A stretch of 23,372 nucleotides of DNA from Prevotellaceae bacterium (GCA_003150315.1 QAML01000063.1:1-23372); one strand, 5' to 3'. Positions 1-8,088 are shown, numbered from the stretch's first letter. Notes: generated by a model from the letters alone, not told the origin. Program-made: numbers and translations.

Positions 1-92
1 AAAAATATAAGGCATATATTTTAAAATACAAGGCACTTATTTTAAAATATATGGCTTGTATTTTTCACGACAAGGCATGTGTTTTTTCGGAT
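1..92 (+). repeat. Dispersed modular repeat, copy A (left-truncated by window edge)
   Basis: Tandem 21-bp units lie at 2-22 (core TATAAGGCATATA), 23-43 (core TACAAGGCACTTA) and 44-64 (core TATATGGCTTGTA). A diverged fourth unit at 65-90 contains ACAAGGCATGTG. Each of the first three begins AAAATA and ends TATTTT, so single units can fold back on themselves. The layout matches copies B and E. The leader GTAAGTTGTTG seen in the other copies would lie upstream of base 1. It sits downstream of dprA, about 145 bp past its stop codon. Confidence 0.9.
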
Positions 93-237
93 GTGGGAAA
101 AATGTTGGTTTTATCCCTGTCAAAAATCGAAATTCAAGGGAGAAAAATCGGAAGAAAACGCATGCCGGTGAAAAAAGAACTGTTTTTGGCGGAAGAACAA
201 TGACTAACGGGCAAAAGCATAGCCGGGCGGCGGGTTT

Positions 238-1359
238 TCAGCGGTTGAGTTTATATCTCGCTCCGTTCAGGCTCTTAACAATTCCGCGCATTTCCATTTC
301 GAAAAGCACCGACATGAGCCGCGCCATGGGAATGTTTGTTTCAACGGTTATCAGGTTTATCTGCTTTCCGTCGCTTCCTTCAAGCGCATCGACTATTTTC
401 TGCTCTTCATTGCTCAGCTGCGGAAACAGCTCGGGTTCGGCGGGCTTTATTGCTGACGGGTTGGCGTCGCAGTCCCAGCAGAGGGCTTTCACGAGGCTTT
501 CGGCGGAGGTTATCATGCGTGCCTTGTTTTCCATAATCAGCATGTTGCATCCTTCTGACCACACATCGCCCGTGCGACCGGGAAAGACACAAACTTCACG
601 GTCATAGCTTTCAGCCACAGAGGCTGTGATGAGGCTTCCGCCCTTTGACGCGCTTTCCACAACAATCGTGGCATCGGAAAGACCGGCAATGATGCGGTTT
701 CTTCTCACGAAGTTTTGTTTTTCGGGCACTGTACGGGTGGAAAATTCGGTTATGAGCCCTCCGTTTTCGAGCATTTTTATTGCCGTGGTGCGATGCATGG
801 CGGGATAAATGCTGTCGAGCCCGTGCGCAAGTACAGCCACAGTGGGAAGACCTGCGGCAAGTGCGCCGCGATGGGCGTTGATGTCTATGCCGTAAGCCAG
901 TCCGCTCACAACAACCGTATCGGGAGCCAAAGCGGAAAGGTCGCGGGTGAGAGAAGTGCATATTTCCCTGCCGTATTCGGTGCAATGGCGTGTGCCTACA
1001 ACCGATATTATTCTTCGCGAATTGAGATTGGCGTTGCCTTTGTAGAACAAAACGAGCGGCGCGTCGTTACATCCTTTCAACCGCGCGGGATAGTCGGAGT
1101 CGCCAAAGCCGAGACATTGTATTCCTTTGGCTTGCGCAAACTCCATTTCCCTTTCAGCAAGAGGCAGGAACTCGTCCAATTTTCCCACCGTCTCGGCAAG
1201 TTTGGGCGAAGCCTCGGGAACAACGGCGCGGATGTCTTTACGGTTTTCCCACACGGCAGTTGCGCTCCCCGCTCTCCGCCACAGTTCCAGAGCATTTGCC
1301 GGAGTGTATTTGAAAACAAAGGCTATGGCGGTTTCGTAAAGGGTTTCCTGCGAAATCAT
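238..1359 (-). CDS. dprA: DprA/Smf family DNA-processing protein
   Basis: Probable DprA, 373 aa. In this family the protein binds incoming single-stranded DNA and loads RecA during natural transformation. The Rossmann-like core is clear: ISVVGTRHCTEYGRE (118-132), VVSGLAYGIDINAHRGAL (150-167), AVLAHGLDSIYP (175-186), FVRRNRIIAGLSD (217-229), ESASKGGSLITA (235-246) and FPGRTGDVWSEGCNMLI (259-275). A C-terminal region from about residue 315 fits the winged-helix DML1-like domain. The start is ATG at 1357-1359, because it forms an ATGA overlap with the stop of the upstream thioesterase gene; the longer reading frame adds 15 residues lying entirely within that gene. It is the last gene of a DUF2851-thioesterase-dprA operon. 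Length is normal for the family. That the host is competent is inference; dprA also occurs in species never shown to transform. Confidence 0.93.
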   Translation of the reverse strand: MISQETLYETAIAFVFKYTPANALELWRRAGSATAVWENRKDIRAVVPEASPKLAETVGKLDEFLPLAEREMEFAQAKGIQCLGFGDSDYPARLKGCNDAPLVLFYKGNANLNSRRIISVVGTRHCTEYGREICTSLTRDLSALAPDTVVVSGLAYGIDINAHRGALAAGLPTVAVLAHGLDSIYPAMHRTTAIKMLENGGLITEFSTRTVPEKQNFVRRNRIIAGLSDATIVVESASKGGSLITASVAESYDREVCVFPGRTGDVWSEGCNMLIMENKARMITSAESLVKALCWDCDANPSAIKPAEPELFPQLSNEEQKIVDALEGSDGKQINLITVETNIPMARLMSVLFEMEMRGIVKSLNGARYKLNR

Positions 1360-1772
1360 AAGGATTTTTCGAGAGCCGAAACCTTGTCGTCGAGTTCCTT
1401 GCACAGTCCGAGTTTGCCGTTAACCAGACAAACCACATCCACTTTGCTGCTGAAAATCATTTTGTCCTCGGGCAAAAGGAAAATGTCTTGGTAAAAAACG
1501 TAGCGCAGTCCCTCACGTTCCATGGCAAGACGGCTCACGAATCTGTCATCACTGTGGAGCGGAGCTTTGAAACGCATGTTGTTTTGCGCCACAACGGCAT
1601 CTGTTCCCGCGTTGTGCATTTCGGCAAAGCTCATTCCTATGGAGTGGAGAAACGCATGGCGTGTGTGCTCCGTGTAGTGCTGGTAGTTTGCGTTGTTTAC
1701 AATACCTTGGAGGTCGCATTCGTAGTCGCGTACTTCCATTTCCAGTTCAAAAATATATTTTGGCTTTTTCAT
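1356..1772 (-). CDS. Acyl-CoA thioesterase, 4-hydroxybenzoyl-CoA thioesterase-like (hotdog fold)
   Basis: Predicted 138-aa single-domain hotdog thioesterase of the YbgC/4-hydroxybenzoyl-CoA thioesterase type, expected to hydrolyse acyl-CoA or acyl-ACP thioesters in the cytoplasm; the substrate cannot be told from sequence. The N-terminal motif VRDYECDLQGIVNNANY (14-30) carries the family's catalytic aspartate (D20), the following glycine (G23) and the conserved tyrosine (Y30), followed by YTEHTRHAFL (33-42). The start at 1772 puts the ATG two bases after the DUF2851 stop and begins just before the hotdog strand; the longer frame would read back through the upstream gene. The 3' end overlaps the dprA start by four bases (ATGA), suggesting translational coupling. 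No Shine-Dalgarno sequence is visible. Confidence 0.88.
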   Translation of the reverse strand: MKKPKYIFELEMEVRDYECDLQGIVNNANYQHYTEHTRHAFLHSIGMSFAEMHNAGTDAVVAQNNMRFKAPLHSDDRFVSRLAMEREGLRYVFYQDIFLLPEDKMIFSSKVDVVCLVNGKLGLCKELDDKVSALEKSL

Positions 1773-1774
1773 TT

Positions 1775-3079
1775 TCAAAGATGTTTTGTTGTTTTGAGAT
1801 ATTCGTGCCCCCAACTGCATCGCAAACAGTCTCTTCTGTCGCAATAACGTGTTTTCAGATGCACCAGAGCCTGCGAATCGGCTGCAGAACGGGACACAAT
1901 TCCGAGCATTTGCCATGTGCGGGTAATGAAGTTATCTTCGGCGGGAAGCGAAGCGAGCAATTCGAGTGAACGTTGTTCCATGGATTCTTCGCCGCGATAG
2001 CGTCCGTAGGCAAAAAGCAGGGGAATAATCGAATTGAGTACGAGAAGATTCTGCGAGCGAAGCCCCGGTTTCTTGTCGCTTTCCTTGCTTTCGCAGCCAA
2101 AAAGGTAATGTTTCCGCCAATAGTCCGAAACTCCCGTCTCAAGTCGCTTCCTCACTTCCTTAAGTTCGCCGGGAGCCGTGAGAGACGCGAGAGAAAACGT
2201 ATCTTTTGCGTAAAGTCCCGCAAGTTGTGAGAGACGAATGTGAGGAAAGTTCTGCGGGCGCGTGCGCAAAAGCTTCCAATGCTCCACAGGCATGGGTGTG
2301 AGTGTGAATTTGTGGGACAGAAATTTATACTCTGCCGCGAGTTTTGAAAACCATCCCTCTTTTATTGCCGCTTCTTTGTATTTTTCAGGCAGAGAATCTT
2401 CGTCAAGCAGCCCCGCCTGACCGAGAAACATTGCCTCAACCTGAAAAGGATTGTCGCGATGTTTGGCAACGGCGTTCAGAGGTATGTTGTATGCCCATTC
2501 TTCAAAGGCTTCACCGTTCACGCCAAAGCCGAAATTTCGTGCAATGGTTATGAAACACACACGTTCCCAATCGTTGTTGCAGCGATGCAGGCAATCGTAT
2601 ATGCGTGATACTTTGGCTTCGAGGCGTTCTATGTGAAGTTTTGAGAGCCAACTGTTTATTTTTATGTCGGAAAGGTTGCCCACGTTGCGCCAGCAGGGAG
2701 GAAATTTCTCTTCGCGGCTCAGTTCGTCATAATTTGCCTCGATGTATTGCGGCACCTGCATTACGAATTGCGGAAGCTGCCTGCCGTTGCAATCGAACAC
2801 CTCGGTGTCGGCTTCCGAAACCACATGCAGCACCACGTTTGCATATTTGCGGTCGTCTTGATGCCCGTGTCTGTTCCAATCGCTGCTTTTGGTGTGGATT
2901 TCAACGTTTCCGGCAAATTCCATTCCGTTTATTCTGACTATACTTCCAATGAAATCGGGTCCGGCATCGGAGTTGTGCACTCCCGGAGTTATTATTTCGA
3001 GGGGAATGCCGTGTGTGGTTTTATGCGGACCGGCGGGAAATAGTTTGTTTTGCCATGTATAGTGCAGAAGTCGCTCCAT
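1775..3079 (-). CDS. DUF2851 family protein
   Basis: 434-aa protein of the DUF2851 family, common in Bacteroidetes and without an established function as far as I know. The diagnostic N-terminal block is present: HNSDAGPDF (35-43), GNVEIHTKSSDW (57-68), HGHQDDRKYANVVLHVV (71-87). The conserved D42, E60, H62, H73, D75 and H85 look like a catalytic or metal-binding set, and the order D...ExH recalls nuclease-like folds, but that is inference. There is no signal peptide or membrane segment, so it should be cytoplasmic. It is the first gene of the operon with the thioesterase and dprA. A Bacteroidetes -7 box (TAACTTTG, 3100-3107) lies 21 bases upstream of the ATG. Grouping with dprA makes a role in nucleic-acid handling worth testing. 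Confidence 0.9.
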   Translation of the reverse strand: MERLLHYTWQNKLFPAGPHKTTHGIPLEIITPGVHNSDAGPDFIGSIVRINGMEFAGNVEIHTKSSDWNRHGHQDDRKYANVVLHVVSEADTEVFDCNGRQLPQFVMQVPQYIEANYDELSREEKFPPCWRNVGNLSDIKINSWLSKLHIERLEAKVSRIYDCLHRCNNDWERVCFITIARNFGFGVNGEAFEEWAYNIPLNAVAKHRDNPFQVEAMFLGQAGLLDEDSLPEKYKEAAIKEGWFSKLAAEYKFLSHKFTLTPMPVEHWKLLRTRPQNFPHIRLSQLAGLYAKDTFSLASLTAPGELKEVRKRLETGVSDYWRKHYLFGCESKESDKKPGLRSQNLLVLNSIIPLLFAYGRYRGEESMEQRSLELLASLPAEDNFITRTWQMLGIVSRSAADSQALVHLKTRYCDRRDCLRCSWGHEYLKTTKHL

Positions 3080-3099
3080 TTCGTAATTTTTTAATCCGA

Positions 3100-3107
3100 C
3101 AAAGTTA
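3100..3107 (-). promoter_or_regulatory. Candidate -7 promoter box for the DUF2851-thioesterase-dprA operon
   Basis: The minus strand reads TAACTTTG, matching the Bacteroidetes -7 consensus TAnnTTTG, 21 bases upstream of the ATG at 3079. No TTTG -33 box is visible at the usual 19-21 base spacing. Confidence 0.6.
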
Positions 3108-3162
3108 ATACATATTTTCGGATTTTGTTTACCTGTTCTGCAATGTGATTGGCTTTTCGCCG

Positions 3163-3789
3163 TCAGATTTGGTCAACTGGCACTATTCCGTGCATTACGG
3201 CGTATATGGCGAGCGTGGCAACCGACTTGGCGTGAAGCTTTTCCATTATGTTTTTGCGGTGGGTTATCACGGTGGTGAGGCTGATGTTCAGTTTGTCGGC
3301 AATTTCCTTGTTAATGTGCCCCGTGACAATTTCGTGAAGCACTTCAACCTCTCTCGGGGTCAGTTCGGGCGACTTGGCAGTCATGTTGCCGCTCTGCTTC
3401 ATTTCTTCGGGCAACTTTCTTCCGCCGCCATGCGCCATTTGTTCCATTCTCAGGAACTCGCGTAGCAACGCATGGCTGTTGAGCGTGGCGTCGAGCGTTC
3501 GGAAACATGCGGGAATGGTCGGATGGCGGTCGCCCTCGGTTACAACAATCGTCTTGTGGCATTGCCCTACGAAATATTCACGGTTTTCGAAAAGCACATC
3601 CGCCGAAATGAAAAAATGAAATAATCCCGAAAGTGATGATTCGGGAATGTCGGACATTTTGTTGAACACGGCAACTTCTGCCATGGGCATCACGCCCTCG
3701 ATGAGCGATGTAAGACCGTTGGCAGCGAGCGTGTTGCGATTGACAACAGCTATTTGCGGTTTCTTTCCTGAGTGAGAATGTTCGTCCAT
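3163..3789 (-). CDS. LuxR-family transcriptional regulator with degenerate receiver-like domain
   Basis: 208-aa DNA-binding regulator. The C-terminal LuxR/GerE helix-turn-helix is clear: LTPREVEVLHEIVTGHINKE (143-162), then IADKLNISLTTVITHRKNIM (163-182) and HAKSVATLAIYAVMHGIV (186-203). The N-terminal half (about 11-115) has the spacing of a response-regulator receiver, PQIAVVNRNTLAANGLTSLI (11-30). The acidic pair after strand 1 is replaced by N-R-N, and the usual phospho-acceptor strand reads FHFFISADVLF (57-67) with no aspartate at the expected place. Phosphorylation therefore seems unlikely. The start at 3789 is chosen because a good -7 box lies 24 bases upstream; the longer reading frame extends 77 codons into the non-coding repeat at about 4020. 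It is transcribed singly, and no partner kinase is in the window. Targets are unknown. Confidence 0.85.
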   Translation of the reverse strand: MDEHSHSGKKPQIAVVNRNTLAANGLTSLIEGVMPMAEVAVFNKMSDIPESSLSGLFHFFISADVLFENREYFVGQCHKTIVVTEGDRHPTIPACFRTLDATLNSHALLREFLRMEQMAHGGGRKLPEEMKQSGNMTAKSPELTPREVEVLHEIVTGHINKEIADKLNISLTTVITHRKNIMEKLHAKSVATLAIYAVMHGIVPVDQI

Positions 3790-3812
3790 TGCCTTGTTTG
3801 GTAAACCGAATG

Positions 3813-3820
3813 CAAAGGTA
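3813..3820 (-). promoter_or_regulatory. Candidate -7 promoter box for the LuxR-family regulator
   Basis: The minus strand reads TACCTTTG followed by CA, matching TAnnTTTG, 24 bases upstream of the ATG at 3789. It supports the short start and argues against the frame that extends into the repeat. The identical octamer precedes the pepP operon. Confidence 0.65.
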
Positions 3821-3952
3821 CGTTTTTCAGCCGTTTCGTAAAGGAAAAGTATTAATAATGTGCAACACCGCACACCGCAATCTGTTTCGGACAAGGATAA
3901 ACTCTGTCGAAACAGTCGGAAAAACAAGTGCGGAAAGCCGCATTTTACCGCC

Positions 3953-4080
3953 TTCGTAAGTTGTTGAAAATCAGATACCGATTTTTGCAAAAAATATAAG
4001 GCATATATTTTAAAATACAAGGCACTTATTTCAAAATATATGGCTTGTATTTTTCACAACAAGCCATGTGTGTTTTTTCA
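3953..4080 (+). repeat. Dispersed modular repeat, copy B
   Basis: Leader TTCGTAAGTTGTTG (3953-3966) is followed by AAAATCAGAT, also found in copy E. Then come 21-bp units at 3991-4011 (core TATAAGGCATATA), 4012-4032 (core TACAAGGCACTTA, last base C instead of T) and 4033-4053 (core TATATGGCTTGTA), and a diverged unit containing ACAAGCCATGTG to about 4080. It lies between the 5' end of the LuxR gene and a small ORF on the opposite strand. Read on the minus strand it is open and creates a false N-terminal extension of the regulator. Confidence 0.92.
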
Positions 4081-4192
4081 AGTCATGAAAAGAGTGTTTT
4101 TATGTCCGGAAAAAAATAGTGCCGGAAGATAAGGAAGAAGGTTTTCTGAAAAGATTTGAATGTTAATGAGGGAAAGCTTTATTTTGTGAGCA

Positions 4193-4351
4193 ATGATAAA
4201 AGAAATGGGAATTAAAGAGTATCGACTGACATCGAAAGAAGAACCCTCGGATGAGACTCTGCACGAATTAATGTCGCAAGTGGCAGAATCTGTTCGCTGT
4301 AGTACAGAAAATTCTAATCGTGTTTTGCAGCAAAAACATAGGAAACGATAG
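4193..4351 (+). CDS. Small 52-aa hypothetical protein, possibly frameshifted
   Basis: A reading frame from ATG 4193 to TAG 4351 encodes a charged, helix-prone peptide beginning MIKEMGIKEYRLTSKEEPSD and continuing DETLHELMSQVAESVR with a basic end. The pattern (a short polar start, a PSDETL turn, then an amphipathic helix) resembles small Bacteroidetes proteins I recall being encoded next to zeta-type toxins, but this is memory-based and no toxin gene is here. Immediately after residue 48 another frame (4342-4410) continues with 22 similarly polar, arginine-rich codons (ETIARIRSQRHKNG...). A one-base deletion near 4339-4341 may therefore have cut a protein of about 72 aa. It ends close to the terminator at 4427-4462, which would serve both this gene and the convergent PFOR gene. 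Coding status is uncertain. Confidence 0.4.
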   Translation: MIKEMGIKEYRLTSKEEPSDETLHELMSQVAESVRCSTENSNRVLQQKHRKR

Positions 4352-4426
4352 CACGTATACGCAGTCAAAGGCACAAGAACGGATCCTTATTCGGGGAAAA
4401 CATAGTGTAGGCAACATTTATATATA

Positions 4427-4462
4427 AAAAGTCCCCTCGCAAATACTTGCGAGAGGACTTTT
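4427..4462. terminator. Bidirectional intrinsic terminator between the small ORF and PFOR
   Basis: AAAAGTCC (4427-4434) and CTCGCAA (4436-4442) pair with TTGCGAG (4447-4453) and GGACTTTT (4455-4462), with one C/A mismatch (4435/4454) and a four-base loop. On the minus strand the stem is followed by a U-rich run, as expected for the 3' end of PFOR (stop at 4484). On the plus strand it ends TTTTATT and could also stop the small ORF transcript. Confidence 0.85.
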
Positions 4463-4483
4463 ATTGGTATTTACTTCGGATGA

Positions 4484-7400
4484 TTACTCGCCGAGCGACC
4501 AATCTTCCTTGGTTTTACGAATGTATGTAGCATAGCGGCGTTTTGCTGCTGCTTCTGCTGCGTCGAAGAGTTCCTGTGCCTCTGTGGGACGTGCTTTCTT
4601 CAAAGAAAGATAACGCACTTCGCCGTTGAGGAAGTCCTGGAATTTGCTCCAATCCGGCTCCTTGCTGTCAAGAGAGAACGGATTCTTGCCCTCGTTTTCG
4701 AGTTCGGGATTGAAACGCCAGAGATGCCAGTAACCACATTCCACAGCACGTGCCTCTTCTGCTTGTGAGCGACCCATGCCGCCTTTTATCTTCAAACCGT
4801 GGTTGATACACGGAGCGTAAGCTATGACAAGTGAAGGACCGTGATAAGCCTCTGCCTCGCGGAAAGCTTTCAAGCACTGTGCTTGGTCTGCACCCATTGC
4901 AACTTGTGCCACGTAAACATAGCCGTATGTGGTCTGCATAAGTCCGAGGTCCTTCTTGGTGATGCGCTTGCCTTGTGCTGCAAACTGCGCAATAGCTCCG
5001 ATAGGTGTGGACTTTGATGCCTGACCGCCGGTGTTTGAATAAACCTCGGTATCGAGCACGAGAATGTTTACGTCTTCGCCCGATGCGAGTACGTGATCAA
5101 GTCCGCCGTAACCTATGTCGTAGCTTGCACCGTCGCCACCGATTATCCACTGGCTGCGCTTGGTGAAGTAGTGCTCAAGACCCACTAGCTCTGCCATTTT
5201 CTTGCATTCGTCTTTCTTGGCTTCAATCATAGGAATGAGTTTCTCGCCTGCAGCGCGTGATCCCTCTGCATCCTCGCGGTTTGCAATCCATTCTTTTGCT
5301 GCTTCCTTGTATTCATCGGATGCTTTGTCGCATGTGAGTTGTTCTTCGAGGATTGCCTGAATGCGGTTGCGCATTTTCTTGTTTGCAAGAGTCATACCCA
5401 TACCGAATTCACAGAAGTCTTCGAACAAAGAATTAGCCCAAGCCGGACCCTGACCTTTGGCATTTTTGCAATAAGGTGTGGAAGGAATGGAACCGGAATA
5501 GATTGATGAGCAACCGGTAGCATTGGCAACGATTTCACGATCGCCGAAGAGTTGGGAGATAAGCTTTACGTAAGGAGTTTCGCCGCATCCGGAGCATGCA
5601 CCGGAGAACTCGAAGAGCGGTTGAGCAAACTGCGAATTCTTGGGGTTGGACTTGATGTCAACGAGATCCTGCTTGGAGGTAACTTTCTTAACGCAATATT
5701 CCCAGTTGTCGGCTTCGCCGAGTTGTCCTTCAAGTGGAACCATTGTAAGAGCCTTTTCGCCTTTCTTGCCGGGGCAGACATCGGCACAGTTGCCGCAGCC
5801 GAGGCAGTCGAGAACATCAACCTGCTGAACATAGTGCATGCCTTTCATTGCTTTCGGAGCAAGCATGTCAAGAGTTTTGCCCTTGAAATCCTTAACTTCT
5901 TCGTCTGTCATTACGAACGGACGGATGGCAGCGTGAGGACAACAGAATGCGCACTTGTTACATTGGATACAGTTGTCGGCATTCCAAACGGGAACGAAAG
6001 CTGCTACGCCACGTTTTTCGTAAGCTGCTGTGCCCTGTTCCCAAGTACCGTCGATAGAGGGTTTGTAAGCCGAAACAGGGAGAAGATCTCCGTTTTGTGC
6101 ATTGATGGGACGCACGAGCTTGGAAATGTATTCCGGTTCGTCGCGCTTGATTTCTGCATCGTCGGGAAGATTAGCCCATTGCGGGTCAATGGTAAGCTGT
6201 TTGTACTCGCTACCACGCTCAACAGCCTGGAAGTTCTTGTCAACAACATCCTGACCTTTCTTTCCGTAGCTCTTAACAATGAATTTCTTCATCTGCTCTA
6301 CGGCAAGATCAACAGGAATTACCTCTGTAATGCGGAAGAATGCCGACTGGAGAATGGTATTCGTCCTGTTGCCGAGACCAATTTCCTGAGCAATCTTTGT
6401 GGCATTGATATAATAAACGGTTATGTTGTTCTTCGCAAAATAACGTTTGATATGGTTGGGCAGATTGTTTGCAAGTTCTTCGCCTTCCCATATTGTGTTG
6501 AGAAGGAATGTTCCGTTCTTGCGAAGACCACGAATTACATCGTACATGTGCAGGTAAGCCTGAACATGGCAAGCCACGAAATTAGGAGTCTTTATCTGAT
6601 AAGTGGAACGTATCGGGGTATCGCCGAAACGAAGGTGCGAGCAAGTGAAACCGCCACTCTTCTTAGAGTCGTAAGAGAAGTATGCCTGGCAATATTTCTG
6701 CGTGTTGTCGCCGATAATCTTGATTGAGTTTTTGTTTGCACCCACTGTTCCGTCTGCACCAAGTCCGTAGAACTTAGCTTCAAAGATTCCCTCGCCGCCG
6801 AGAGCTTTTTCCTCTTCAATGGGAAGAGAAGTGAATGTAACATCATCAACAATGCCGAGTGTGAAGTGGTTCTTGGGCTCGGGAAGATTGAGATTGTCGT
6901 AAACAGAAATAATCATTGTGGGAGTTGTGTCGCAACTTCCCAAACCGTAACGCCCTCCAACGATGAGCGGTTGGTTCTTCTTTCCGTAGAAAGCGTCGCG
7001 AACATCAAGGTAAAGGGGTTCACCCTCAGCTCCCGGCTCTTTTGTTCTGTCGAGAACGGCAATGCGCTTAACTGTTTCGGGAATTGCAGCGAGGAGATGC
7101 TTAACGGAGAACGGACGATAAAGGTGAACGCTCACCATACCTACTTTCTGACCGTTGGCATTCAGGTAATCAATTGCCTCGCGTGCTGCTTCGGTAGCAG
7201 AACCCATGAGAATTATTACGCGGTCTGCGTCTTCGGCACCATAATAGCTGAAGAGTTTGTATTCGCGACCGGTAATTTTGGAAACTTCCTTCATGTATTT
7301 CTCTACGATGCCCGGAATTGCGTCATAGTAAGAGTTGCAAATCTCACGGTGTGCGAAGAAAGTTTCGGGGTTCTCTGCCATGCCGCGTGCCACAGGGTGT

Positions 7401-8038
7401 TCGGGTGATAGCGCACGGGAACGGAATTCTGCGAGAGCCTTTTGGTCAACCAACGGACGCAATTCGTCTTCGCTTATTTCCTCTATCTTCTGATACTCGT
7501 GCGATGTGCGGAAACCGTCAAAGAAGTTAATGAAAGGTACTCGGCTTTCTATTGTTGCGAGATGGGCAACTGCCGACAAATCCATTACTTCCTGTACGCT
7601 GCCTTCGCACAACATTGCGAAACCTGTCTGACGGCAAGCCATGACATCGCTATGGTCTCCGAAAATACAGAGAGAGTGTGATGCCAAAGTGCGGGCTGAT
7701 ACGTGGAAAACGCAGGGTAATAATTCGCCTGCTATTTTATACATGTTCGGAATCATTAGGAGCAAGCCCTGTGATGCCGTAAATGTCGATGTTAACGCAC
7801 CTGCTTGAAGCGAACCGTGCACAGCACCTGCTGCACCTCCCTCGGATTGCATTTCCTGTACGGATACGGTGTCGCCGAAGAGGTTCTTTCTTCCGTCGGC
7901 AGCCCACTCGTCAATGTGCTCTGCCATTGGAGACGAAGGAGTGATGGGATATATGGCTGCAACCTCCGAGAACATATATGCTACGTGGGCTGCGGCTTGG
8001 TTACCATCACATGTTATGAATTTCTTTTCCTTACTCAT
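4484..8038 (-). CDS. nifJ: Pyruvate:ferredoxin (flavodoxin) oxidoreductase, single-chain
   Basis: 1184-aa homodimer-type PFOR, which converts pyruvate, CoA and oxidised ferredoxin to acetyl-CoA, CO2 and reduced ferredoxin in the anaerobic cytoplasm. The order is standard: N-terminal pyruvate-binding domain (YPITPSSPMAEHIDEWA near residue 30), transketolase-C-like domain, gamma domain with FEAKFYGLGADGTVGANKNS (about 420), and a two-[4Fe-4S] ferredoxin domain (CIQCNKCAFCCP near 689-700; CLGCGNCADVCPG near 744-756). The C-terminal TPP domain follows, with a further cluster cysteine pair in CSGCGETP (about 812) and the TPP/Mg motif GDGASYDIGYGG (about 965) plus VYSNTGGQASKSTPIG. Length is normal and no key motif is missing. 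The start MSKEKKF at 8038 is preferred; the longer frame would overlap the upstream gene's stop codon. It links directly to pta-ackA elsewhere in the window. A strong terminator follows. Confidence 0.97.
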   Translation of the reverse strand: MSKEKKFITCDGNQAAAHVAYMFSEVAAIYPITPSSPMAEHIDEWAADGRKNLFGDTVSVQEMQSEGGAAGAVHGSLQAGALTSTFTASQGLLLMIPNMYKIAGELLPCVFHVSARTLASHSLCIFGDHSDVMACRQTGFAMLCEGSVQEVMDLSAVAHLATIESRVPFINFFDGFRTSHEYQKIEEISEDELRPLVDQKALAEFRSRALSPEHPVARGMAENPETFFAHREICNSYYDAIPGIVEKYMKEVSKITGREYKLFSYYGAEDADRVIILMGSATEAAREAIDYLNANGQKVGMVSVHLYRPFSVKHLLAAIPETVKRIAVLDRTKEPGAEGEPLYLDVRDAFYGKKNQPLIVGGRYGLGSCDTTPTMIISVYDNLNLPEPKNHFTLGIVDDVTFTSLPIEEEKALGGEGIFEAKFYGLGADGTVGANKNSIKIIGDNTQKYCQAYFSYDSKKSGGFTCSHLRFGDTPIRSTYQIKTPNFVACHVQAYLHMYDVIRGLRKNGTFLLNTIWEGEELANNLPNHIKRYFAKNNITVYYINATKIAQEIGLGNRTNTILQSAFFRITEVIPVDLAVEQMKKFIVKSYGKKGQDVVDKNFQAVERGSEYKQLTIDPQWANLPDDAEIKRDEPEYISKLVRPINAQNGDLLPVSAYKPSIDGTWEQGTAAYEKRGVAAFVPVWNADNCIQCNKCAFCCPHAAIRPFVMTDEEVKDFKGKTLDMLAPKAMKGMHYVQQVDVLDCLGCGNCADVCPGKKGEKALTMVPLEGQLGEADNWEYCVKKVTSKQDLVDIKSNPKNSQFAQPLFEFSGACSGCGETPYVKLISQLFGDREIVANATGCSSIYSGSIPSTPYCKNAKGQGPAWANSLFEDFCEFGMGMTLANKKMRNRIQAILEEQLTCDKASDEYKEAAKEWIANREDAEGSRAAGEKLIPMIEAKKDECKKMAELVGLEHYFTKRSQWIIGGDGASYDIGYGGLDHVLASGEDVNILVLDTEVYSNTGGQASKSTPIGAIAQFAAQGKRITKKDLGLMQTTYGYVYVAQVAMGADQAQCLKAFREAEAYHGPSLVIAYAPCINHGLKIKGGMGRSQAEEARAVECGYWHLWRFNPELENEGKNPFSLDSKEPDWSKFQDFLNGEVRYLSLKKARPTEAQELFDAAEAAAKRRYATYIRKTKEDWSLGE

Positions 8039-8088
8039 TTTGTAATTGAATGAAATGTTATGTAAATTTTCGTTTGTTCCTGAATTTA

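Noticed and set aside
2..64. CRISPR array
   Set aside because: The 21-bp units are contiguous without unique spacers, alternate in orientation and are dispersed through the window; no cas genes.
56..607. 183-codon plus-strand frame
   Set aside because: It starts in repeat copy A and runs antisense into dprA; no protein-like features.
3790..4020. N-terminal extension of the LuxR regulator
   Set aside because: It crosses the -7 promoter box at 3813-3820 and starts in repeat copy B.
5552..6727. 391-codon open frame antisense to PFOR
   Set aside because: It lies wholly inside a well-supported PFOR gene, has no domain I recognise, and looks like a codon-bias shadow.
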